Assembly: GCA_019308645.1 (NCBI GenBank)
Contig: JAFDHR010000143.1
Span: forward strand, 1 to 6,903
Reading direction: 5' to 3'
Length of the DNA stretch: 6,903 nucleotides
Origin: Deltaproteobacteria bacterium
GTDB taxonomy: Bacteria; Desulfobacterota; DSM-4660; Desulfatiglandales; B25-G16
Made by a program: the position numbers and the translations under genes. The first letter of the stretch is position 1, and each line of letters begins with the position of its first letter. The notes beneath the pieces are model-generated. The model saw only the letters and a program-made list of their open reading frames with translations. It did not search any database and was not told where the DNA came from. Of this stretch, positions 1 to 6,151 are shown one piece after another.

Positions 1-814
1 TGCTCATTATGAAAAGAAGTGCGCCAATAAATAGGAGTGGCACACTGCCGTTAAAGGGAATCTTGAACCAAAGGATTGCAAATAGGCTCACTCCTGCCAT
101 CTGTGCTAATGAAATGATTACATAGGGGATCGTTTTGCCGAGGATTAATTCTGATGGCCTTATGGGTGTAACGATCAACTGCTCCATGGTTCCTGCCTCC
201 CTCTCCTTTATAATTGCCATTGAGGTGAACAGCAACGTGGTAAGCATGATCAAAAAAGCCACAATGCCCGGAACATAAAAATTATGACTATAGAGGTTGG
301 GATTATACCAGGTCCGTATCCTGGCATCTATTTTGCCATAGATAATTTTTTGAGGGTAGAGCTCATCGATCAAACGTTGATTAAATCCATTTATAACTAA
401 TGAGGCATAGGCTATCCTCACTGAGGCCATGTTGCTCATACTGCCATCTGCGATAATCTGTATCCCTGCGGTTTGTCCTTTCCTGATCTTACTGGTAAAA
501 TCCGGCCCGACTTTGACAGCAAGATCAATTTTTCGGGTAAGCAGTAGTTCTTCCAGGTCCTCTGGGTTTTGCGGGTAATTGATTATCCTGAACGTCCTAT
601 TGGCATTTAAGGCATCAATGAGCATCCTGCTCTCTTTTGTTTTTGACTGATCGAGAAAACCTATCCTGATATCCCGCACATCGGTTGTTACCACATACCC
701 AAAAACGATTAACTGCACAAGAGGGGCTATAATTAAGAGAGGCCTGTTCTTTTTATCTCTAAAAAGCTGGATAAATTCCTTTCTCACAAATTCTCGAACC
801 CTGAGCCAGTTCAC
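1..814 (-). CDS. ABC-2 type exporter permease 2 (YbhR-like), 3' end outside window
   Basis: Integral membrane subunit of an ABC-2 exporter, probably paired with the permease encoded just upstream. About 271 codons are visible and the frame is open to base 1, so the C-terminal membrane helices are missing. I translated it by hand: it starts VNWLRVREFVRKEF, has one hydrophobic helix at about residues 24-43, a long extracytoplasmic domain, then a second helix at about 178-202. This is followed by the family's conserved segment with REAGTMEQL, VTPIRP and LILGKTIPY. This is the ABC2_membrane_3 layout of E. coli YbhR/YbhS/YhhJ. The GTG start at 814-812 lies one base after the TAA of the upstream permease, with GAGAGG at 829-824 as ribosome binding site. 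It is the last visible gene of the exporter operon. The substrate cannot be read from the sequence. Confidence 0.92.
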   Translation of the reverse strand, partial: MNWLRVREFVRKEFIQLFRDKKNRPLLIIAPLVQLIVFGYVVTTDVRDIRIGFLDQSKTKESRMLIDALNANRTFRIINYPQNPEDLEELLLTRKIDLAVKVGPDFTSKIRKGQTAGIQIIADGSMSNMASVRIAYASLVINGFNQRLIDELYPQKIIYGKIDARIRTWYNPNLYSHNFYVPGIVAFLIMLTTLLFTSMAIIKEREAGTMEQLIVTPIRPSELILGKTIPYVIISLAQMAGVSLFAILWFKIPFNGSVPLLFIGALLFIMS

Positions 815-815
815 C

Positions 816-1949
816 TTACATGCCCTCTCTTTTCATCAACACAAGATTCATTATTGAAAGCACTATAAACATTGCAATAAGAATAAGATAGCTCGTCCAC
901 AGATTGGTCAGCCCAACGTTCCGTAAATACAGGCCATTCAGAATATCTATAAAATATGTGGCAGGCACCGCATAGGTTATCATCTGTAATACCTTGGGCA
1001 TATTCACCACAGGAAAGACAAAATCGGAAAGAAGAAGCGATGGAAGGTATGTGATCAATACCGCAAGAATATTTGCCACGAGCTGGGATTTAGTCACAAT
1101 GGAAATAATTAGCCCCAGACTAAGGGCCACTGAAAGATAAAGGGAAGATGCCAGCACCATAAGCCAGAAATTCGATCGCATGACTATACCGAACAGGACC
1201 TGACCCATAAAAACAGCCACAAGCACATCAGCAATACCTATCAGAAAATATGGAATAGCCTTGCCCGTTAAAAACTCTCCGGCCCTTATTGGCAGGGAAA
1301 GTATCGTTTCCATGGTGCCATTTTCATATTCGCGTGCTACCACCAGCGAGGTCAACATTGCCCCTACGATCATGATAATGATTGCAATAATTCCAGGGAG
1401 AATGAAATTACGGCTCTCCAGGTCCTCGTTGAACCAGACCCGTATCCTTGCTTCGACAGGTGGGTTTATTTTCTCTTTTCCATGACGGTTAAGAAAATCA
1501 AGGAGACGATCATGATTATACCTTTCAATAAAGGCCGTAATGTAGCCCCTCGATATACCGGCAAAATTGGGATCACTCCCATCGAGCAGCACCTGGAGCG
1601 GTGTTTCACGGTCTGACTTAATATCCCTGGTCCAGTCCGGGGGAATAATTATGGCCATGGTTGTACGTCCCTGGTCAAGGTATCCTGCGGCGGAAACGGT
1701 ATCTGAAAGGTGCTGGATAACATTAAAATAAGAAGATGCGTCAAGTTTGCAAATAAAATCCCGGCTTAATTCGGTTTTATCATAATCGACTACCACGGTT
1801 TTGACATTATCCACGTCCAGGCTAAGGGCATACCCAAACATTAAAATAAGCAAAAGCGGGATAATAAAGGCTAAATAGAGACTTCTGAAGTCCCTGATCA
1901 GATGGTAAAACTCCTTCCGTGCAATGGCTTTGATATGTATGATGTTCAA
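816..1949 (-). CDS. ABC-2 type exporter permease 1 (YbhS-like)
   Basis: Full-length 377-residue transmembrane subunit of an ABC-2 exporter, the same length as I recall for E. coli YbhS. Predicted helices lie at about 23-43, 182-205, 233-254, 261-284, 288-310 and 351-373, with a large extracytoplasmic domain between the first two. The conserved cytoplasmic segment REYENGTMETILSLPIRAGE (206-225) precedes LTGKAIPY. The start is TTG at 1949-1947, directly after the TAG of ATPase 2. It is supported by a perfect AAGGAGG nine bases upstream, inside the last ATPase codons. The start of the protein (ARKEFYHLIRD) resembles that of the next permease, so the two are paralogues that probably form a heterodimeric pore. 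In the YbhGFSR and YhiI-RbbA-YhhJ families such complexes export drugs or other small molecules; the substrate here is unknown. Confidence 0.95.
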   Translation of the reverse strand: MNIIHIKAIARKEFYHLIRDFRSLYLAFIIPLLLILMFGYALSLDVDNVKTVVVDYDKTELSRDFICKLDASSYFNVIQHLSDTVSAAGYLDQGRTTMAIIIPPDWTRDIKSDRETPLQVLLDGSDPNFAGISRGYITAFIERYNHDRLLDFLNRHGKEKINPPVEARIRVWFNEDLESRNFILPGIIAIIIMIVGAMLTSLVVAREYENGTMETILSLPIRAGEFLTGKAIPYFLIGIADVLVAVFMGQVLFGIVMRSNFWLMVLASSLYLSVALSLGLIISIVTKSQLVANILAVLITYLPSLLLSDFVFPVVNMPKVLQMITYAVPATYFIDILNGLYLRNVGLTNLWTSYLILIAMFIVLSIMNLVLMKREGM

Positions 1950-2705
1950 CTATCTCTTCCTCCTTGACATTAACTGGATGAACACATCATTCAAGTCTGC
2001 GTCTGGTCGCTCTGGAAATATATCACAAATTATCTCTGATGGACTACCAGTAGCCACAATCCTTCCCTCGTTGATCATTATGATCCTCTTGCAGTTACGA
2101 GCCTCATCCATGTAGTGTGTGGTCACAAAGACCGTCATTCCATCCTGTGCAAGATGATCGATAAACTCCCAGAAGTTCTGACGTGTGATTGGGTCTACCC
2201 CTGAGGTAGGCTCATCCAGAAAAAGGATTTCAGGGCGGTGAAGCAGGGCGCAGCCTAGAGCCAGACGCTGGCGCCATCCAGGGGGTAATTCCCGGGTTAT
2301 GCGGTATCTGACATCTTGTAACTGGGTCATGTCAAGCACCCATTCCATTCGATCCGCCCACTGCCCTGATGGCACGTTATAGATTCCCAAATAAAAACGT
2401 ATGTTCTCAAATGGGGTCATATCCGCGTAAAGGGAAAATTTCTGTGACATATATCCTATGGAATGCTTGATTTCCTCAGCCTCTAAGAAGATATCATGAC
2501 CAGCAACCCTTCCATATCCCGAAGTGGGGCTTATAATACCGCATAGCATACGTATAGTGGTCGATTTTCCGGCACCGTTTGGACCCAGAAAGCCGAAAAT
2601 TTCCCCCCTCTTGATAGAGAAGGTAATTCGGTCAACAGCAACAAAGCGGCCAAACCTCTTCTCTAAATTCTCAACATAAATAGCCTCAGAATCGGAAAGT
2701 ATCAT
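1950..2705 (-). CDS. ABC exporter ATPase 2 (like second half of YbhF), degenerate signature motif
   Basis: Cytoplasmic ATP-binding subunit of 251 residues. Walker A is GPNGAGKST (41-49), the Q-loop glutamine is Q88 in GYMSQKFSLY, Walker B is ILFLDEPT (160-167), the D-loop is SGVDP, and the switch histidine is H197 in TTHYMDEA. The ABC signature is not LSGGQ but LPPGWRQ (140-146). From memory, the C-terminal half of E. coli YbhF has a similar ELPLGFKQRLAL, so this is a family trait rather than damage. It should pair with ATPase 1, whose signature is canonical. The ATG at 2705 lies inside the end of ATPase 1 (20-base overlap), with AAGGAG seven bases upstream. Its last codons (AGG AGG AAG) also supply the Shine-Dalgarno site for permease 1. 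Confidence 0.95.
   Translation of the reverse strand: MILSDSEAIYVENLEKRFGRFVAVDRITFSIKRGEIFGFLGPNGAGKSTTIRMLCGIISPTSGYGRVAGHDIFLEAEEIKHSIGYMSQKFSLYADMTPFENIRFYLGIYNVPSGQWADRMEWVLDMTQLQDVRYRITRELPPGWRQRLALGCALLHRPEILFLDEPTSGVDPITRQNFWEFIDHLAQDGMTVFVTTHYMDEARNCKRIIMINEGRIVATGSPSEIICDIFPERPDADLNDVFIQLMSRRKR
1959..1965 (-). promoter_or_regulatory. Ribosome binding site deciding the TTG start of permease 1
   Basis: The minus strand reads AAGGAGG, nine bases, then TTG AAC ATC. The motif overlaps the final Arg-Arg-Lys codons and stop of ATPase 2, so the two genes are likely translationally coupled. No ATG is available nearby in frame. Confidence 0.75.
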
Positions 2706-3489
2706 GTAAAAGCTCCTTATCTACCTCCTTTATACGATCGATTATTGCCTCCTCAAGGCTGGAAAAGTGGGATTGAATTTGTTTAGGGGTTGCCGTTAGA
2801 AAAATACGTGATTGATGCATAAGGGCCAGGTGATCACATTTTTCCCCCTCATCCAGATAGGCCGTTGAAATAAGGATTGTCATACCTTCCCGTCTCATTT
2901 CTTTGAGGATGTCCCAAAACTCCTGTCGAGAAACGGGATCAACCCCATTGGTAGGCTCATCGAGGATAAGAACCCTTGGTTCATGAACCAACACACATGC
3001 CAAACCCAGTTTTTGCTTCATACCTCCGGAGAGTTCACCTGCCAGCCTTTCAACGAACGGAAAAAGGGCTGAAAAACCGAGATATCGTTTCCTTCTCTTG
3101 GCTCTTTCAGGCCCGGAGATGCCGAAAATGTCCATGAAAAAATCAAGATTTTCTCCAACCGTGAGGTCATTGTAAAGCCCAAAACGCTGGGGCATATATC
3201 CTATCAAGTGCTTTATGCGTGCCCTTTGGGAGACAACATCCAGTCCCTCTATTAAGATTCTGCCTGAAGATGGCCTGATCATAGTTGCTATCATTCGAAG
3301 CAGTGTTGATTTTCCTGCTCCATCAGAACCTATCAGACCGAATATGCTGCCCTCTGTTACATCTAACGAAACATTTTTGACAGCATCGACGAGTCCAAAG
3401 TTCTTAGAAACCTTATTGACTTGAATAAGTGAATTCTCGGGAGGTTTACCAGGTTTCATGTCAGGCGGGTCATTATCGTAACCAGGCAT
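2686..3489 (-). CDS. ABC exporter ATPase 1 (like first half of YbhF), lacks switch histidine
   Basis: Cytoplasmic ATP-binding subunit of 267 residues. Walker A is GSDGAGKST (54-62), the Q-loop glutamine is Q101 in GYMPQRFGLY, the signature is LSGGMKQ (153-159), Walker B is VLILDEPT (173-180), and the D-loop is NGVDP. The H-loop reads STAYLDE, so the catalytic switch histidine is alanine (A210). The first half of E. coli YbhF, as I recall it, likewise has a non-histidine (STSYLDE). Together with ATPase 2 this makes a two-gene equivalent of YbhF/RbbA. The ATG at 3489 overlaps the end of the membrane-fusion gene by 17 bases and has only AGGA about ten bases upstream, so translation probably relies on coupling. 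A second in-frame ATG at codon 11 is possible but has no better ribosome binding site. Confidence 0.94.
   Translation of the reverse strand: MPGYDNDPPDMKPGKPPENSLIQVNKVSKNFGLVDAVKNVSLDVTEGSIFGLIGSDGAGKSTLLRMIATMIRPSSGRILIEGLDVVSQRARIKHLIGYMPQRFGLYNDLTVGENLDFFMDIFGISGPERAKRRKRYLGFSALFPFVERLAGELSGGMKQKLGLACVLVHEPRVLILDEPTNGVDPVSRQEFWDILKEMRREGMTILISTAYLDEGEKCDHLALMHQSRIFLTATPKQIQSHFSSLEEAIIDRIKEVDKELLHDTFRF
2713..2718 (-). promoter_or_regulatory. Ribosome binding site for ATPase 2 inside the ATPase 1 gene
   Basis: AAGGAG lies seven bases before the ATG at 2705, within the coding sequence of ATPase 1 and upstream of its stop. It supports independent or coupled initiation of the second ATPase. 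Confidence 0.65.
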
Positions 3490-4639
3490 CGGCAGGCATT
3501 CCTGACTTTAATTCAAAGTCCGGGTTTGGGATAAACACCTTGACAAGGTATACAAGTTTTACCCTTTCTTTTTGGGTCTGGATGATCTTCGGCGTGAATT
3601 CCCCTTCGGGTGAGATAAATGATACTGTTCCGCTATATATCTTATCAGGAAAGGTATCAACCTTTATATCAACTAACTGGCCTGGCTTGACCCTGCCGAT
3701 CTCTGTCTCGCCAACAAATATCTTCAGATCAACAAAGGAAAGATCTGACAGAGACAACACCTCTCGTCCAGGTAAAACCACTTCGCCAAGCTCTACGTTC
3801 CGGCTGCTTATTACCCCATCAAAGGGCGCTCTTAATTGCGTATATCTCAGTTGAGTTTCAACCACTTCAAGGGACGATTGAGCCACTTTAACCAGAGACC
3901 TGGCTGCCTCTGCCTCCTTTTCTGCCATCTGTATTTTTCGTAAATTATTTTTTGCCTGCCTGAGAACAGCCTTTCCCTCGGCAAGCCGGGCTCGTGCAGT
4001 CTGAATAGTTTCTTTTCTGACACCCTCAAGGAGCATGTCAAACTTTTCCTTGGCCTTTTCAAACTCCTTTACGGCAGTTTCGTGTTTTAATTTTACAACG
4101 TCCCATTCGCTTTCTGAAACAAGCTGCTTTTTAAAGAGATTATCATACCGTTCCTTGTTTTTCTTTGCCTCTTCCCTAACATCTTGAGCAGTCAAAAACG
4201 CAAGTTTGGCGCGTTCTATATCCTGCTCCCTATAACCGGCCTCCAGCTCATGCAATTGTGATCTCAGTACCTCTACGCCTGCCTTTGCCCTTGCAACCTC
4301 ATCCGGGAGTGTCTTTTTATAAAGCTCCAAAACTAACTCCAGCCTCTGAAAATTCTTTATGGAATTCTCCACACCGGCCTGTGTCTGCTCATATCGTGCC
4401 TTGTATTCGGATTGGTCAAGGGATGCCAGGAGCTGATCCTTTTTAACAAATTCCCCTTCATTCACCAACACTTCAACAATTCGACCGCTTACCTGAAAGC
4501 CAAGTTCCGCCTGTTTTGCCTCAATGGTACCGGAGTAGTACAACTCCTTCATCTGTAAATTTCGCTGGCCACGGTACACAAGTAAACCTACACCAAAAAG
4601 CAGGCAAAAAAATATTATTGCGATAATTCTCTTCTTCAA
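3473..4639 (-). CDS. HlyD-family membrane-fusion (periplasmic adaptor) protein, YbhG/YhiI-like
   Basis: Adaptor of 388 residues that should link the inner-membrane ABC exporter to an outer-membrane channel of the TolC type (none is encoded here). It has an N-terminal membrane anchor at about 5-22, with a short positively charged leader (MKKR). A first biotinyl-lipoyl half lies at about 36-76 (FQVSGRIVEVLVNEGEFVKK). A long charged coiled-coil hairpin follows at about 80-265, rich in E, K, A, R and Q. The second lipoyl half begins LRAPFDGVISSRNVELGEVV (269-288), and a beta-barrel domain ends in LKSGMPADAW. It is longer than E. coli YbhG as I recall it, mainly in the coiled coil. The start is TTG at 4639-4637, six bases after a strong GGAGGT (4651-4646). 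First gene of the operon; its stop overlaps ATPase 1. Confidence 0.95.
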   Translation of the reverse strand: MKKRIIAIIFFCLLFGVGLLVYRGQRNLQMKELYYSGTIEAKQAELGFQVSGRIVEVLVNEGEFVKKDQLLASLDQSEYKARYEQTQAGVENSIKNFQRLELVLELYKKTLPDEVARAKAGVEVLRSQLHELEAGYREQDIERAKLAFLTAQDVREEAKKNKERYDNLFKKQLVSESEWDVVKLKHETAVKEFEKAKEKFDMLLEGVRKETIQTARARLAEGKAVLRQAKNNLRKIQMAEKEAEAARSLVKVAQSSLEVVETQLRYTQLRAPFDGVISSRNVELGEVVLPGREVLSLSDLSFVDLKIFVGETEIGRVKPGQLVDIKVDTFPDKIYSGTVSFISPEGEFTPKIIQTQKERVKLVYLVKVFIPNPDFELKSGMPADAWLR

Positions 4640-4645
4640 ACCGGC

Positions 4646-4651
4646 ACCTCC
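4646..4651 (-). promoter_or_regulatory. Ribosome binding site deciding the TTG start of the membrane-fusion gene
   Basis: The minus strand reads GGAGGT, then six bases, then TTG AAG AAG AGA. No ATG lies at or near this point in the frame, and the resulting MKKR leader plus hydrophobic stretch is a sensible membrane anchor, so the TTG start is well supported. Confidence 0.75.
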
Positions 4652-4661
4652 AAAGACAGAT

Positions 4662-4691
4662 TTTATACCATTTCATGCAGTTATAATGCAA
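4662..4691 (-). promoter_or_regulatory. Candidate sigma70-type promoter of the exporter operon
   Basis: On the minus strand TTGCAT (4691-4686) is followed after 18 bases by TATAAA (4667-4662), about 22 bases upstream of the TTG start. Both hexamers are close to consensus and the position suits the first gene of the operon. The leader would be very short, and AT-rich DNA gives such matches by chance, so this is a prediction only. Confidence 0.4.
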
Positions 4692-4729
4692 TGCGAAATA
4701 TACTGCCATATTGCATATCTTCTTTGAAA

Positions 4730-4747
4730 TAAGGCTATAATGCCTTA
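4730..4747. repeat. Perfect inverted repeat around TATAAT, possible operator
   Basis: TAAGGC (4730-4735), a six-base spacer TATAAT, and GCCTTA (4742-4747) form a perfect 6-bp inverted repeat about 90 bases upstream of the exporter operon. The spacer equals a -10 consensus on the plus strand. It has no following T-run, so it is unlikely to be a terminator. A binding site for a dimeric repressor is possible. No regulator gene is present in the window. Confidence 0.35.
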
Positions 4748-4966
4748 ACATCAGGTAATTATATTGAGTGTGGGCCAAATGTATGGGCACTATCCAGGAT
4801 TGAACCTGGCAAGCAAATGAACCTCGTTACAACGCAATAAAACAGCACCAAGATCATAGAAACATGGATTCCTGCATCCCAATACGTTCCGATTAATGTA
4901 ACCACGATTCAGCAAAACTGGTAGGTGCAGCCCATTAAAGGTAACATTTTGAAGGATATGGCATCA

Positions 4967-4994
4967 TAAGAAAGGCAGGCTCGAATGACCTGCC
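4967..4994 (-). terminator. Intrinsic terminator downstream of the cassette
   Basis: On the minus strand GGCAGG (4994-4989), a nine-base loop, and CCTGCC (4979-4974) form a perfect 6-bp GC-rich stem followed directly by TTTCTT. It lies about 180 bases after the stop of the secreted-protein gene and well before the exporter promoter. It could therefore end cassette transcription and insulate the exporter operon. The T-run is interrupted by a C, so strength is uncertain. Confidence 0.55.
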
Positions 4995-5007
4995 AGTGAT
5001 TGGTGCG

Positions 5008-5051
5008 ATGCTTCAGATATAAAAATCATATCTCAGCATTTGCGAAATGCT
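5008..5051. repeat. Nested, mutually exclusive hairpins
   Basis: Three related arms occur in order on the plus strand: ATGCT (5008-5012), AGCATTT (5035-5041) and AAATGCT (5045-5051). The middle arm can pair with the right arm as a perfect 7-bp hairpin with a three-base loop. It can instead pair with the left arm, closing a longer stem that also contains AGATAT (5015-5020) and ATATCT (5028-5033). The two pairings exclude each other. There is no following T-run on either strand. Function is unknown. Confidence 0.5.
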
Positions 5052-5084
5052 TTACATTGTGGAGACATAGAAGATACCAAGCGA

Positions 5085-5143
5085 TGGTAACGGTGGAGTT
5101 CAGCCGCCGCTGTAAAGCGGTCGGCTGGAATGAATGGTTAGCC
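5085..5143 (-). repeat. Integron attC site (59-base element)
   Basis: The site is 59 bp and has the full attC architecture when read on the minus strand. The outer R box is GGCTAAC (5143-5137), followed by a nine-base unpaired spacer. The L arm is CAGCCG-A-CCGCT (5127-5116), the loop TTAC, the partner arm AGCGGCGGCTG (5111-5101), then a second nine-base spacer and the closing R box GTTACCA (5091-5085). The inner arms pair over 11 bp except for one extra base (A at 5121 on the minus strand, T on the plus strand). This matches the extrahelical base that attC sites carry to set strand choice by the IntI integrase. From memory it resembles the aadA-type attC closely (CATTC..TTC spacer, AGCCGAC arm, AACTC spacer). 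The closing R box matches only GTTA of GTTRRRY. The orientation agrees with the upstream gene. Confidence 0.85.
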
Positions 5144-6115
5144 ATTTGGTTTTGTGTCATTGCTATATTGGTTATAGTAAATCGCCACTCACTTTAAACG
5201 GATGAATAGTGATATCTCCGTCTTGAATTATTTCTAATTTGACATTACCGTTTGAAGGCAATTTATTGTCAAAATCAAGTAGAACTATTATGTTATTCGG
5301 TCCATGACCAATTGATCTAGATGTGTTATTAATTCTTCGGCCAACCTTATTAAAGAATTCGACATTTACAACTTTTTGCCAATTTCCTGAAATTACAAAG
5401 TAAATATCCCAATAATCTCCCTGGAAAAATCTTCTATAATTTTCAGCAACATAAGTTAGCTCACTACCAAATTGTTCAACTAATGTGTCATGTACATTAA
5501 TATTTTTCAGTTTTGCATTATTTATAATCTTCTCAGAGTTAGTGATAAAATCTTGAAATTCGTATTTTGTGAAGAATAACACATCGATTCCATTTTTTTC
5601 TAGAATAGAATTTCTAACTCTCTTAAGTGTTAACTTATTGTAATCTTCAAGCTCTATTAAACTGCTTTCTTGGGGTTTGTACAGAGAAACCTCTCCTTCT
5701 ATGAACAACTTCCTGTCTTCTCTTTTTGGTGTTGTTAAAGTTATCTGCTGACTTGACTTGTTATTGTTTTGAATTTTTACAAATGAAAATATGTTTTCAG
5801 CAGTATGATAGTTTTTCTCTTTTAAAATGGTGTTGTTATCTGTATACGCCTTAGTAACTTCAACTGGCAATATTCCTCTGTAGCTCGCTAGATTATCTCC
5901 GTATATATTTAGTGAAACTTCTGTTCTGGCAAAAAAATCGTTGTCAGATCTTGTCTCTCTGATGCTACCAATCTCGAATGTTAACAAATCTGCGGCAACA
6001 GAAAAATTATTAAATAGTAGAATAAGGCATAATTGTGAAATGAAGAATAATAATCTTGTTATATGTTTTGTCATGATTTTCAAGTTTCCTCACAGGTTCT
6101 TATTCTAGTGGCTAA
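5091..6115 (-). mobile_element. Integron gene cassette carrying the secreted-protein gene
   Basis: A cassette runs from TT of a G^TTRRRY core to the G of the next core. Here the 5' core is GTTAGCC (6116-6110, minus strand) and the cassette's own attC begins GGCTAAC (5143-5137), its exact reverse complement. In the free circle these two would be the paired outer boxes of one attC, so the match ties both boundaries together. The interior is a single gene in attC orientation, starting about 36 bases after the boundary, with the attC beginning 28 bases after the stop. This is typical compact cassette layout. The interior is AT-richer than the exporter operon. No intI gene is in the window, so membership in an array is inferred. 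Confidence 0.78.
5172..6074 (-). CDS. Secreted protein of unknown function, cassette-borne
   Basis: I do not recognise this gene. Counting from the ATG at 6074 it has 300 residues; an in-frame TTG three codons upstream (6083) would give 303. The only ribosome site, GAGG, lies 4 bases before the TTG and 13 before the ATG, so neither spacing is ideal. The N-terminus is a classical signal peptide: basic MTKHITR, a hydrophobic core LLFFISQLCLILLF, and a probable cleavage site after SVAA. The mature part has no cysteine, no membrane helix and no nucleotide-binding motif. It is rich in N, K, I and E and seems beta-rich at both ends with a helical middle (about 170-225). It is probably periplasmic or exported. 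It lies alone in an integron cassette, which makes recent horizontal acquisition likely. The AT-rich codon use differs from the exporter genes. Confidence 0.85.
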   Translation of the reverse strand: MTKHITRLLFFISQLCLILLFNNFSVAADLLTFEIGSIRETRSDNDFFARTEVSLNIYGDNLASYRGILPVEVTKAYTDNNTILKEKNYHTAENIFSFVKIQNNNKSSQQITLTTPKREDRKLFIEGEVSLYKPQESSLIELEDYNKLTLKRVRNSILEKNGIDVLFFTKYEFQDFITNSEKIINNAKLKNINVHDTLVEQFGSELTYVAENYRRFFQGDYWDIYFVISGNWQKVVNVEFFNKVGRRINNTSRSIGHGPNNIIVLLDFDNKLPSNGNVKLEIIQDGDITIHPFKVSGDLL

Positions 6116-6137
6116 CCCCCAAACCTCGCAGTTAGGG
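6110..6137 (-). repeat. Cassette upstream junction: core site GTTAGCC, possibly a collapsed attC
   Basis: Read on the minus strand, CCCTAAC (6137-6131) is followed after 14 bases by GTTAGCC (6116-6110). The two are the R-box pair found at the ends of attC sites, and CTAAC/GTTAG can pair, but at 28 bp there is no room for the inner L-box palindrome. Either this is an attC of the methyltransferase gene that lost its centre, or only the GTTAGCC core is real and CCCTAAC is chance. The cassette begins at the TT of GTTAGCC. Confidence 0.5.
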
Positions 6138-6151
6138 GAAAGAAAGGTTTA

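Larger units (their letters stand above)
4640..5084. other. Intergenic region without a convincing gene
   Basis: About 445 bases lie between the exporter operon and the attC site. I see no open frame on either strand with a ribosome binding site and recognisable protein features. Short open stretches exist (for example 32 codons on the minus strand at 4857-4759) but are unsupported. The region contains the exporter promoter candidate, the 4730-4747 inverted repeat, a small CCAGG/CCTGG hairpin at 4794-4809, a terminator at 4967-4994 and nested hairpins at 5008-5051. Confidence 0.6.

Noticed and set aside
4521..4790. Minus-strand 89-codon open frame overlapping the start of the membrane-fusion gene
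   Set aside because: It is in another frame from the well-supported adaptor gene, has no ribosome site, and its sequence has no protein-like features.
4786..4825. tRNA-like 3' end on the minus strand (GGTTCAATCC followed by ...GCCCA)
   Set aside because: The T-loop would be one base short, the acceptor stem and CCA do not fit the spacing, and no anticodon arm is found upstream. It is better described as a CCAGG/CCTGG hairpin.
4759..4857. Minus-strand 32-codon open frame with a hydrophobic start
   Set aside because: Too short, with no convincing ribosome site and no context; likely chance.
4940..5091. Second GTTACC on the minus strand (4945-4940) that might bound a tiny gene-less cassette with the attC end
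   Set aside because: No RYYYAAC box or L-box palindrome precedes it, so there is no second attC; a six-base match is expected by chance.
5000..5197. Plus-strand 65-codon open frame running through the attC site
   Set aside because: It crosses the attC palindrome and the end of the secreted-protein gene, has no ribosome site, and its apparent hydrophobic end is a by-product of the attC flank.
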